Assembly: GCF_039839375.1 (NCBI RefSeq)
Contig: NZ_JBDOQU010000018.1
Span: forward strand, 1-64,000
Length of the DNA: 64,000 nucleotides
DNA from: JBDOQU01 sp039839375
Lineage (GTDB): Bacteria > Pseudomonadota > Alphaproteobacteria > DSM-16000 > Inquilinaceae
Direction: 5' to 3'
A program made the position numbers and the translations under genes. Shown here one piece after another: positions 53,093 to 60,393 of the stretch; within the stretch, counting starts at the first letter, position 1, and every line of letters begins with the position of its first letter. Under the pieces are notes generated by a model. The model was not told the DNA's origin, made no database searches, and was given only the letters and a program-made list of their open reading frames with translations.

Positions 53093-53111
53093 ATCGAATT
53101 GCTCATTCGAT
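53093..53111. promoter_or_regulatory. Inverted repeat, candidate LysR operator
   Basis: ATCGAAT-N5-ATTCGAT, a perfect 7-bp inverted repeat in the 113-bp azoR/LysR intergenic region, 20 bp before the regulator start. The size and position fit a LysR binding site. Confidence 0.55.
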
Positions 53112-53130
53112 AGATGAGGCAGGTTGATCC

Positions 53131-54015
53131 GTGAGACGGCTTCCGCCCCTGGCGTCGCTGCGCGCCTTCGAAGCGGCGGCGCGACATTCCAGCTTCAAGA
53201 AGGCTGCCGAGGAGCTGGGCGTGACGCCGACCGCGATCAGCCATCAGGTCAGGCTTCTGGAGGAGACGCTGCGCCTTCGGCTGTTCGAGCGGCGGACGCG
53301 GCGCGTCGCCCTGACGGTGGAGGGCGGCCGGCTGTTCCCGGTGCTGCGCGACGGCTTCGATTCCTTCGCCCATACGCTGGCGGAGCTGACGGCGCGGCGG
53401 GAGCGGCGAATCCTCACCCTTTCCGCCACCACGGCCTTCACCGCCAAATGGCTGGTGCCTCGGGTGGCGGATTTCAGGCGGCGTCACCCGACGCTCGACC
53501 TTCGCCTTCACGCGTCGGACGATGTCGTCGATCTCCGATCCGGCGCGGCCGACGCGGCGATCCGGTACGGGGCGGGGCCGTTCCCCGATCTGGCGGGCGA
53601 ACCGATGATCCGGGAGCGGTTCGCCCCGGTCTGCAACCCCAGGCTCGGCGTCCGGACGCCGGAGGATCTGGCCTCGGCCACGCTGCTGCATTCGGAATGG
53701 CGGCACGCCGTTCCCGGCAACCCGACATGGCGTCTCTGGCGCGAACGGGCGGGGCTGAAGGCGCTGGACGTCGAGGGCGGGATCACCTTTACCGACGACA
53801 GCCACACGATCCAGGCGGCGGTCGCCGGACAGGGGGTGGCGCTGCTGGGCCTGACGCTGATCGCCGACGAGCTTGCCGCCGGCCTCCTGGTCCAGCCCTT
53901 CGGCCCCATCCTGCCGGGGCATCACTATCATTTCGTCCATCTGGAGCCCGCCCGCCACCGGCCCGAGGTGGCGGCCCTGCGCGAATGGCTGCTGGGCGCG
54001 GTCGGGGAGGGGTAA
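53131..54015 (+). CDS. LysR-family transcriptional regulator (GcvA-like)
   Basis: 294 residues from GTG 53131. The N-terminal winged helix-turn-helix is RRLPPLASLRAFEAAARHSS...TPTAISHQVRLLEETL. The substrate-binding domain follows with RYGAGPFPDL, as in GcvA-like members. Divergent orientation suggests it controls azoR and itself. The end is followed by a sharp fall in G+C. Confidence 0.92.
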   Translation: MRRLPPLASLRAFEAAARHSSFKKAAEELGVTPTAISHQVRLLEETLRLRLFERRTRRVALTVEGGRLFPVLRDGFDSFAHTLAELTARRERRILTLSATTAFTAKWLVPRVADFRRRHPTLDLRLHASDDVVDLRSGAADAAIRYGAGPFPDLAGEPMIRERFAPVCNPRLGVRTPEDLASATLLHSEWRHAVPGNPTWRLWRERAGLKALDVEGGITFTDDSHTIQAAVAGQGVALLGLTLIADELAAGLLVQPFGPILPGHHYHFVHLEPARHRPEVAALREWLLGAVGEG

Positions 54016-54158
54016 AGGCAACCGGCCAGGGCTATCGTCATCAGCCCCTCTTGCTGGACCGAATGGGCAGCCTGCTGAAAGCTCAAATCCAGCGGCTATC
54101 AGACGGGTTCAGTGATATGATGGTCGGACACTTTTTAGGGTTGCGGAGGGTAGAATCG

Positions 54159-55022
54159 ATGACCACGCAACGACACACAGTCCTGGCCACTGCGCTACTT
54201 TTCGGCCTTGCGCCTGTACAGTTCGCCCATTCCGAGGAGACGCTGGACCCCGCGTCGCTGACCGATCAAATCATGTCATATATCGGGACCTCACCCCTTC
54301 TGGCTGAGGATGGCGCCACCCGGATATACGAATTTGGAACTCAGCGTGATATCTGGCGCCTGGAATTCCTGCTAGACGATTCCCAGTGCATATCCTCCTG
54401 GACGGGAAGATCCGAAGAATCGACTGAAATATCTACGCTAAGTATTCGGTATGTATTCTACGACACTAGTTGTGACGGGTCGCTTGATGACGTGTTGGTC
54501 ATTTTTTTTGACGGACAAACTGCGGAAGAATTTCCAGTCGATCTGAGCAGTAGTTTGACTCAAACTGAGTTTGCGGAGACTCTCTACGGCCTCGAAAGAA
54601 TAACATCCAATCAATTGAGGTCAGGCCTGATGCCGGAAACTCCTGAAGCAAGACTCGAGCTTCTACGGCATATGGCTATTTCCGAGGGTGAAACCAGAGG
54701 AGATAAGTTTATCATTGTCATATACGAAACACGAGGATCGCTCGAAACGCATACATTCTTCACTGTAGACTCCGGCGCGTGCACAATACAAAGGATAACA
54801 AAATCCCCATCTGAAGAGACCGGCGCAAGTATAATAGATGGCAGCTGCGATACCGATCCGGAAAATATGTTAGTTTTTGTGAACGATGAAGAGATCGTCG
54901 TCACAAACAGCGAGAAAATTGAAGTATATAATTTACTTATAGGTGTCACCCTTAGGCATTTTCTCTTTGGTCAAGAGCTGTCCGAGTTGATGGAAAGCGG
55001 TCGCTGGATCATCGAGGAATGA
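54159..55022 (+). CDS. Secreted orphan protein with internal duplication, low G+C
   Basis: 287 residues from ATG 54159 with GGAGGG upstream. The signal peptide is about 1-25 (cut near FAHS-EE). From about 54400 the DNA is much more AT-rich than its neighbours, suggesting recent transfer. Four cysteines (77, 105, 208, 230) lie in two similar blocks: YDTSCDGSLDDVLVIFFDG (101-119) and IDGSCDTDPENMLVFVNDE (226-244). Each is preceded about 22-28 residues earlier by a second cysteine, so two disulfide-bonded repeats are likely. No known family is recognised. Confidence 0.75.
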   Translation: MTTQRHTVLATALLFGLAPVQFAHSEETLDPASLTDQIMSYIGTSPLLAEDGATRIYEFGTQRDIWRLEFLLDDSQCISSWTGRSEESTEISTLSIRYVFYDTSCDGSLDDVLVIFFDGQTAEEFPVDLSSSLTQTEFAETLYGLERITSNQLRSGLMPETPEARLELLRHMAISEGETRGDKFIIVIYETRGSLETHTFFTVDSGACTIQRITKSPSEETGASIIDGSCDTDPENMLVFVNDEEIVVTNSEKIEVYNLLIGVTLRHFLFGQELSELMESGRWIIEE

Positions 55023-55056
55023 TCGGTCTTGCGTCAAAAGACTCCAGATTGGCGAC
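55023..55056. other. Short spacer, nothing recognised
   Basis: About 34 bp between the secreted orphan and the small antitoxin-like ORF; no binding site or terminator is visible. Confidence 0.4.
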
Positions 55057-55275
55057 ATGATCCCGCGACCCCACATTGGTCAGGCTGAAATCGAGGCGAC
55101 CCGCCAAGCCGTCGCCGATGCGCGTCAGGCGATTGCTGAAGGTCGGGTCGTCGATCATGACGACGTGAGGCGATGGCTGTTGTCGTGGGGGACGGGGCAT
55201 GAATCGAACCGACCCAGATGTGGGCAATCTGGAGACTGCGTCGGATCGTCAGGAAATCGAGGCCAGCCAGTTTGA
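55057..55275 (+). CDS. Small antitoxin-like ORF, possibly degenerate
   Basis: 72 residues. AIAEGRVVDHDDVRRWLLSWGT resembles the C-terminal half of CopG/RHH-type addiction antitoxins (GRxVxHxxVxxWLxSWGT). The N-terminal ribbon-helix-helix is not evident and no toxin gene follows, so this is a remnant or a solo antitoxin-like gene. The last 20 residues may be read-through of unrelated DNA. Confidence 0.4.
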   Translation: MIPRPHIGQAEIEATRQAVADARQAIAEGRVVDHDDVRRWLLSWGTGHESNRPRCGQSGDCVGSSGNRGQPV

Positions 55276-55297
55276 GCGGCGTTGCGCCAAGGTCAAG

Positions 55298-55375
55298 GGC
55301 CTATGGATTCCGGATCAAGTCCGGAATGACCAATGAAAACAATGTCATGCTGGACTTGATCCAGCATCCATAGGG
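55298..55375. repeat. Palindromic GTCAT/ATGAC repeat, copy 8, two half-units joined
   Basis: A right half-unit GGCCTATGGATTCCGGATCA...GGAATGAC (55298-55330), the linker CAATGAAAACAAT, then a left half-unit GTCATGCTGGACTTGATCC (55344 on). The middle of a complete unit is missing. The repeat lies 14 bp beyond the end of the SGNH hydrolase gene, so it may serve as its transcript end. Confidence 0.75.
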
Positions 55376-55388
55376 TGGCGGGGTTAGC

Positions 55389-56111
55389 TCAGTCGGCTGC
55401 CGGCAGGACTTCCCGGACGCGGTCGGCGATGGCTTCTCCGACGCGGGTGTGGGCTTGCGCGGTCATGTGGATGCCATCGAGGCTGTCGATCGGGGCGGCG
55501 TCGGTGAAGAGGGGGATGCCGGTGGCGTCGGCGGCCTGGGCGAAGGCGGCGGGCAGGCGGCGGGATTTCGCTTCCGCGCCGGCGAAGCCGTCGGCCATCG
55601 GTGTGCCGGAGATGTCGCCCAGGGCGGGCGGGACGACGACCAGCACCTCGGCCTCCGATTGCTCGGCGGCGAGGGTGGCCAGCTCCATGGCTCCGGCGGC
55701 GATCTCCTGCGGCGTCCGGTCGAATTCCGGTTTCAGATCGTTTGCGCCCAGGAAGATGATGACGAGATCGATCGGCACCGCCCCTTCGATCGCGGCCGGC
55801 AGGCCTCGTTGGCCGTTGAAATCCTCTCCGGAATGGGAGCCCCAGCCTTCGGCGTAGTCGACATTCGTCGTCCGGCCGTTCATCGCGTCGACCACGACCT
55901 CGTAATCCTGCCCCAGCGCATCGTCCATCACCGAAGGCCACCGCTCCGCCGCCGGCAGGCGACGAGCCTCGGCCTCCGCGTTGGGCCGCCAGCCCCAGCT
56001 ATTGCTGTCGCCATAGACCAGGATTCGCGCGGGATCGCCGCGCAGGGCGCCCAGCACTATGCCGAGCGCGAGGATGAAGAGGAGGAAGGCGGCGAGGCGT
56101 TTGAGAGACAT
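55389..56111 (-). CDS. SGNH/GDSL-family hydrolase
   Basis: 240 residues. The N-terminal transmembrane anchor or signal is about 5-24. Block I is ILVYGDSNSWGW with nucleophile Ser in GDSN, block III FLGANDLK and block V DGIHMTAQAH with the catalytic Asp-His pair. Likely an arylesterase or lipid/sugar esterase; the substrate is unknown. Followed in transcription by repeats. Confidence 0.85.
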   Translation of the reverse strand: MSLKRLAAFLLFILALGIVLGALRGDPARILVYGDSNSWGWRPNAEAEARRLPAAERWPSVMDDALGQDYEVVVDAMNGRTTNVDYAEGWGSHSGEDFNGQRGLPAAIEGAVPIDLVIIFLGANDLKPEFDRTPQEIAAGAMELATLAAEQSEAEVLVVVPPALGDISGTPMADGFAGAEAKSRRLPAAFAQAADATGIPLFTDAAPIDSLDGIHMTAQAHTRVGEAIADRVREVLPAAD

Positions 56112-56127
56112 GGGGCGGAAACGATTG

Positions 56128-56721
56128 CTAGAGGGGACGGCGGCTCTTCAGCGCCGCCATCAGGGTGCCGTCGTCGAGGTAATCCAGCTCCCCGCCCACC
56201 GGCACGCCGTGGGCGAGGCGGGAGATTGCGACGCCGCAGCCCTCCAGCCGGTCGGTGATGTAATGGGCGGTGGTCTGGCCTTCCACCGTGGCGTTGAGGG
56301 CGAGGATGATCTCCGTCACCTCCGGCCGGCGGGCGCGGTTGATGAGGTCCGGGATCGAGAGATCGTCCGGCCCGACCCCGTCCAGCGCCGACAGGGTGCC
56401 GCCCAGCACATGGTAGCGGCCTCGAAAGGCCTTCGTCCGCTCCAGCGCCCAGAGGTCGGCCACCTGCTCCACCACGCACAGCGCCGTATTGTCCCGCGCG
56501 GTGTCCGCGCAGATGGTGCAGGGGTCGGTCGCGTCCAGATTGCCGCAGACGGAGCAGGTGGTGATCGCGGCCGCCGTTTCCGCCAGCGCGTCGGCCAGCG
56601 GGCCCATCAGCGCCTCGCGATGGTTGAGCAGGTAGAGCGTCGCCCGGCGGGCCGAACGGGGGCCGAGCCCCGGCAGCTTGGCCAGCAGCCGGATCAGATT
56701 CTCGATCTCGGGCCCGATCAT
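56128..56721 (-). CDS. recR: Recombination protein RecR
   Basis: 197 residues. Helix-hairpin-helix LIRLLAKLPGLGPRSARRATL, four-cysteine zinc finger CSVCGNLDATDPCTIC, and a Toprim domain with VVEQVADLWALE and LGGTLSALDGVGPDDL. It loads RecA with RecO at gaps. The frame is open upstream through ybaB, but MIGPEIENLI is the family start. Confidence 0.96.
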   Translation of the reverse strand: MIGPEIENLIRLLAKLPGLGPRSARRATLYLLNHREALMGPLADALAETAAAITTCSVCGNLDATDPCTICADTARDNTALCVVEQVADLWALERTKAFRGRYHVLGGTLSALDGVGPDDLSIPDLINRARRPEVTEIILALNATVEGQTTAHYITDRLEGCGVAISRLAHGVPVGGELDYLDDGTLMAALKSRRPL

Positions 56722-56735
56722 GGCCGGCGCGACCC

Positions 56736-57059
56736 CTAGAAGGGCAGCTTCATTCCCGGCGGCAGCTTCAGCCCGCCCATCACCCGCTGGGTCTCCTCCT
56801 GCACCTGCGCCTCGACCTTGCCCTTGGCGTCGTTGACGGCGGCGACGACCAGATCCTCCAGCACCTCGACATCCTCGGGGTCGACCAGGGACTTGTCGAT
56901 CTTGAGACCGCGCATCTCCCCCTTGCCGTTGAGGGTGGCGGTGACCATGCCGGCGCCCGACTGGCCTGAGACCTCGATCTCGCCCAGCTTCTCCTGCATC
57001 TGGGCCATCTTGGTCTGCATCTCCTGCGCCTGCTTCATCATCTGGCTCAGGTTTTTCAT
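56736..57059 (-). CDS. ybaB: YbaB/EbfC nucleoid-associated protein
   Basis: 107 residues: a Met/Gln-rich coiled start (LSQMMKQAQEMQTKMAQMQE), then EVSGQSGAGMVTATLNGKGE. The position between dnaX and recR is conserved. The start overlaps the dnaX stop by 4 bp. Confidence 0.94.
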   Translation of the reverse strand: MKNLSQMMKQAQEMQTKMAQMQEKLGEIEVSGQSGAGMVTATLNGKGEMRGLKIDKSLVDPEDVEVLEDLVVAAVNDAKGKVEAQVQEETQRVMGGLKLPPGMKLPF

Positions 57060-58918
57060 CGGTCGAATTCTCCAAAATCGTCTGGGTCGGGGTCCGGAAC
57101 GTCGTCCGGACCGATCGCATCGTCGGGGTCGCCGGGCGGGGGCGTCATCTCCGCCTCCGCCAGCTTCGTCAGATCATGCACCGCCTCGACCTTCGCGCCG
57201 GGGAAGGCGTCCATGATCGCCTTCACCGTAGGGTGAAGCTTCGCGTCCTCGATTTCGCGCGCCTGGGTCCGGCGGTCCTGCTCGCTCAAGGTTGGCGCGC
57301 CCGGCTCTCCGCTGACGGAGACCATCCAGCGGATGCCGGTGCGGTCCTTCAGCAGCGTCGTCAGCCGGCTGGCGAGATTCGGGGGCGTCCCTTCCTCCGG
57401 CCGGAACTCCAGCCGTCCCGGCTCCAGCCGGACCGGATGAACCATGGAATAGAGCTGGCCGTGAAGGACCACATCGTCCTCCAGCAGAGCCACCAGTTCG
57501 CGGAAGCTCCGCGGCTGGTTCGACGGGGCCGGCGGGGCTTCCGCGATCGGGGCTGGCGCGGCGGCCTGGGCCACAATCTGGAGGCCGTCGCCGGCGGCGC
57601 GGGCGATCGGCGCGCCGGGCGGCGGTGGGGCGTCGGCAGCGCCGCCGTTCGGCCGGGGCTGCGGCGGCGCGGCCTCGCCCCCATCTGGCGCGCCGAAATC
57701 CCCCTTCTCGATCCGCCGCAGCACGTCGCCCGGCGTCGGCAGGGAGGCGGCGTGCATCAGCCGGATCAGCACCATCTCCAGCGCCATGGCGGGGGAGGGC
57801 GCGGTCTGGACCTCGCCCACGCCCTTGAGCAGCATCTGCCACGCGCGGGTGAGGACCGGCATGGGCAGGGAGCCCGCCAGCGCCGCGCCGCGCGTGCGCT
57901 CGGCCTCGGGGATCGAGGGCGATTCGGCGATCTCCGGCAGCAGCCGGACGCGGGTCAGGAAATGCGTCACCTCCAGCAGATCCTGGAGCACGACCAGCGG
58001 ATCGGCCCCGGCGCGGTGGAAATCGGCAAGCTGGTCCAGCGCCTCCCTGGCGCGGCCGGCCATGAGCGATTCGTAGAGGTCGAAGATGCGGGTCCGGTCG
58101 GCCAGCCCCAGCATCCGGCGCACCGCCTCCCCCTCGACCTGGCCCGCGCCCAGCGCGATCGCCTGGTCCATGAGGCTGAGCCCGTCGCGGGCCGATCCGT
58201 CGGCGGCGCGGGCGATCAGGGAGATCGCTTCCGGCTCGACTTCGATCCCCTCCTTCCCGGCGATGGCGGAGAACAGGCCCGACAGTTCCTCCCCGTCCAG
58301 CCGGCGCAGATCGAAGCGCTGGCAGCGGGAGAGGACGGTGACCGGCACCTTGCGGATCTCCGTCGTCGCGAAGATGAACTTGGTGTGGGGCGGCGGCTCC
58401 TCCAGCGTCTTCAGCAGCCCGTTGAAGGCCGCCGTCGACAGCATGTGGACCTCGTCGATGATGTAAATCTTGTAGCGGGTCGACACCGGCCCGTAGCGGA
58501 CGCTGTCGATGATCTCCCTTATGTCGCCGATGCCGGTGCGGCTGGCGGCGTCCATCTCCATCACGTCGACATTGCGCTCCGCCAGGATCGATCGGCAGGA
58601 ATCGCAGACGCCGCAGGGCTGCGGGGTCGGCCCGCCCGTCCCGTCGGGACCGGTGCAGTTGAGCGCCCGGGCGATGATTCGCGCCGTCGTCGTCTTGCCG
58701 ACGCCGCGGACGCCCGTGAGGATGAAGGCGTGGGCCAGCCGGCCGGAATTGATGGCGTTGGTCAGCGTGCGGACCAGCGCGTCCTGACCGACCAGATCGG
58801 CGAAGGTGGTCGGCCGGTACTTGCGCGCCAGCACGCGATAGGGCGCGCCTTCCGGCGTCGCGGCGGCCGGAGCCGTCTCTTCCGGGGCTGTCTCTTCGGT
58901 CATCGGTCCGTCATCCAT
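57056..58918 (-). CDS. dnaX: DNA polymerase III subunits gamma and tau
   Basis: 620 residues; clamp-loader ATPase. Walker A VRGVGKTTTARIIARAL, the zinc-binding CGVCDSC, and the VHMLSTAAFNGLLKTLEEPP motif are clear. The region after about 400 is the proline/alanine-rich tau linker. ATG 58903 is an alternative start. The upstream neighbour is sucB, separated by a B-type repeat. Confidence 0.95.
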   Translation of the reverse strand: MDDGPMTEETAPEETAPAAATPEGAPYRVLARKYRPTTFADLVGQDALVRTLTNAINSGRLAHAFILTGVRGVGKTTTARIIARALNCTGPDGTGGPTPQPCGVCDSCRSILAERNVDVMEMDAASRTGIGDIREIIDSVRYGPVSTRYKIYIIDEVHMLSTAAFNGLLKTLEEPPPHTKFIFATTEIRKVPVTVLSRCQRFDLRRLDGEELSGLFSAIAGKEGIEVEPEAISLIARAADGSARDGLSLMDQAIALGAGQVEGEAVRRMLGLADRTRIFDLYESLMAGRAREALDQLADFHRAGADPLVVLQDLLEVTHFLTRVRLLPEIAESPSIPEAERTRGAALAGSLPMPVLTRAWQMLLKGVGEVQTAPSPAMALEMVLIRLMHAASLPTPGDVLRRIEKGDFGAPDGGEAAPPQPRPNGGAADAPPPPGAPIARAAGDGLQIVAQAAAPAPIAEAPPAPSNQPRSFRELVALLEDDVVLHGQLYSMVHPVRLEPGRLEFRPEEGTPPNLASRLTTLLKDRTGIRWMVSVSGEPGAPTLSEQDRRTQAREIEDAKLHPTVKAIMDAFPGAKVEAVHDLTKLAEAEMTPPPGDPDDAIGPDDVPDPDPDDFGEFDR

Positions 58919-58977
58919 CGGCCGGGATCATAGAAGGGCGGGCGCGATGGTCCAAGGGCGAAGGAAGAATCAGTTAA

Positions 58978-59070
58978 CCACCCTCACCCCCAACCCCCTC
59001 TCCCGCGGGGCAGGAGAGGGGGCTAAATGGCTCCCTCCCCTGCGGAGCGGGGGAGGGTTGGGGTGGGGGT
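58978..59070. repeat. B-type GC-rich inverted repeat between sucB and dnaX
   Basis: CCCCCAACCCCCTCTCCCGC, GGGGCAGGAGAGGGGGC, then TCCCTCCCCTGCGGAGCGGG and GGTTGGGGTGGGGG: two nested hairpins. It lies between the stop of sucB and dnaX and is probably a transcript end for the suc operon. No separate U-tract is visible. Confidence 0.65.
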
Positions 59071-59072
59071 TG

Positions 59073-60353
59073 TCAGATGTCCAGGAGGACGCGTCTGGGG
59101 TCTTCCAGGCATTCCTTGACGCGGACGAGGAAGGTCACGGCCTCGCGGCCGTCGATGATGCGGTGGTCGTAGCTGACGGCCAGGTACATCATCGGCCGCA
59201 CCTCGATCTTGCCGTCCACGACGACCGGCCGCTCCTGGATCTTGTGCATGCCCAGGATGGCCGACTGGGGCGGGTTGAGGATCGGCATCGACATCAGCGA
59301 GCCGTAGACGCCGCCATTGGAGATGGTGAAGGTGCCGCCGGTCAGGTCGGCCATGGAGAGCTTGCCGTCCCGCGCCTTGCGGCCCAGATCGCCGATATTC
59401 TTCTCGACCTCCGCGAAGCTCAGCGTGTCGGCGTCGCGCAGCACCGGCACGACCAGCCCCTGCGGCGTGCCGACCGCGACGCCGATGTCGTAATAGTTCT
59501 TGTAGACCAGGTCGTCGCCGTCGACCTCGGCGTTCACCGCCGGCAGTTCCTTCAGCGCGGTGACGCAGGCCTTCACGAAGAAGGACATGAAGCCCAGCTT
59601 CACGCCGTGCTTCTTCTCGAAGCCCTCCTTGTACTCCGCGCGGGTCGCCATCAGCGCCGACATGTCCACCTCGTTGAAGGTGGTCAGCATTGCGGCGGTG
59701 TTCTGGGCCTGCTTCAGCCGGGTCGCGATGGTCTTGCGCAGCTTGGTCATGCGCACCCGTTCCTCGCGGTCCTTCTTGGGACGAGGTGCGCTGTCGGGGC
59801 GGGAGAAGGCGGGGATGTCGATGCTCGTGCCGCCGGCGGCCGGGGTGGGGGACGGCGCGGCGGCGGGCTTCGCGCCGCCCTCGATCGCCTTCTGGACGTC
59901 CTCCTTGGTGATCCGGCCGCCCTTGCCGGTGCCCTTCAGCGCGCCGGCGTCCAACCCGTGCTCCTCGGCCAGCTTGCGCGCCGCCGGCATGAAAATCCCG
60001 TCGGCGGAGGAATCCTCCGTCTCTTCGTCCTTTGCCGCCGACTTGGGAGCGGGCTCCTCCTTCGCGGGCGCGGCCGGCTTGGCCTCCGCCTTGGGTGCCG
60101 CTTTCTTCGCGCCGGAGCCGGAGCCGAGGACTCCCAGCCTGGCCCCGACCTCCACGGTCGCGCCGGAATCGGCCACGATCTCCTCCAGCACGCCGTCCTC
60201 GGCCGCGTTGACCTCCAGCGTCACCTTGTCGGTCTCAAGCTCGACCAGGGGCTCGTCGCGGGCGACGCTGTCGCCGACCTTCTTCAGCCATTGGGCGACG
60301 GTCGCCTCGGTAACCGATTCGCCCAGGGCGGGGACCACGATGTCTGCACTCAT
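59073..60353 (-). CDS. sucB: 2-oxoglutarate dehydrogenase E2, dihydrolipoyl succinyltransferase
   Basis: 426 residues. The lipoyl domain with K43 in ETDKVTLEV, an Ala/Pro/Lys/Glu linker, E3-binding segment KGTGKGGRITKEDVQKAI, and catalytic domain ending SYDHRIIDGREAV with the active-site histidine and DPRRVLLDI. It forms the core of the 2-oxoglutarate dehydrogenase complex. Follows sucA by 40 bp; the usual lpdA gene is not next. Confidence 0.96.
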   Translation of the reverse strand: MSADIVVPALGESVTEATVAQWLKKVGDSVARDEPLVELETDKVTLEVNAAEDGVLEEIVADSGATVEVGARLGVLGSGSGAKKAAPKAEAKPAAPAKEEPAPKSAAKDEETEDSSADGIFMPAARKLAEEHGLDAGALKGTGKGGRITKEDVQKAIEGGAKPAAAPSPTPAAGGTSIDIPAFSRPDSAPRPKKDREERVRMTKLRKTIATRLKQAQNTAAMLTTFNEVDMSALMATRAEYKEGFEKKHGVKLGFMSFFVKACVTALKELPAVNAEVDGDDLVYKNYYDIGVAVGTPQGLVVPVLRDADTLSFAEVEKNIGDLGRKARDGKLSMADLTGGTFTISNGGVYGSLMSMPILNPPQSAILGMHKIQERPVVVDGKIEVRPMMYLAVSYDHRIIDGREAVTFLVRVKECLEDPRRVLLDI

Positions 60354-60393
60354 GCCGCTACCTTCTCGTTCTCAAATCATTGTTCGATGCCGG

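Noticed and set aside
55195..55235. tRNA-like GGTTCGATTC on the minus strand
   Set aside because: It resembles a T-arm, but no paired T stem, acceptor stem or anticodon arm can be drawn around it.
58919..59072. Possible SRP RNA gene upstream of dnaX
   Set aside because: None of the conserved SRP tetraloop or internal-loop bases are present; the sequence is a B-type repeat.
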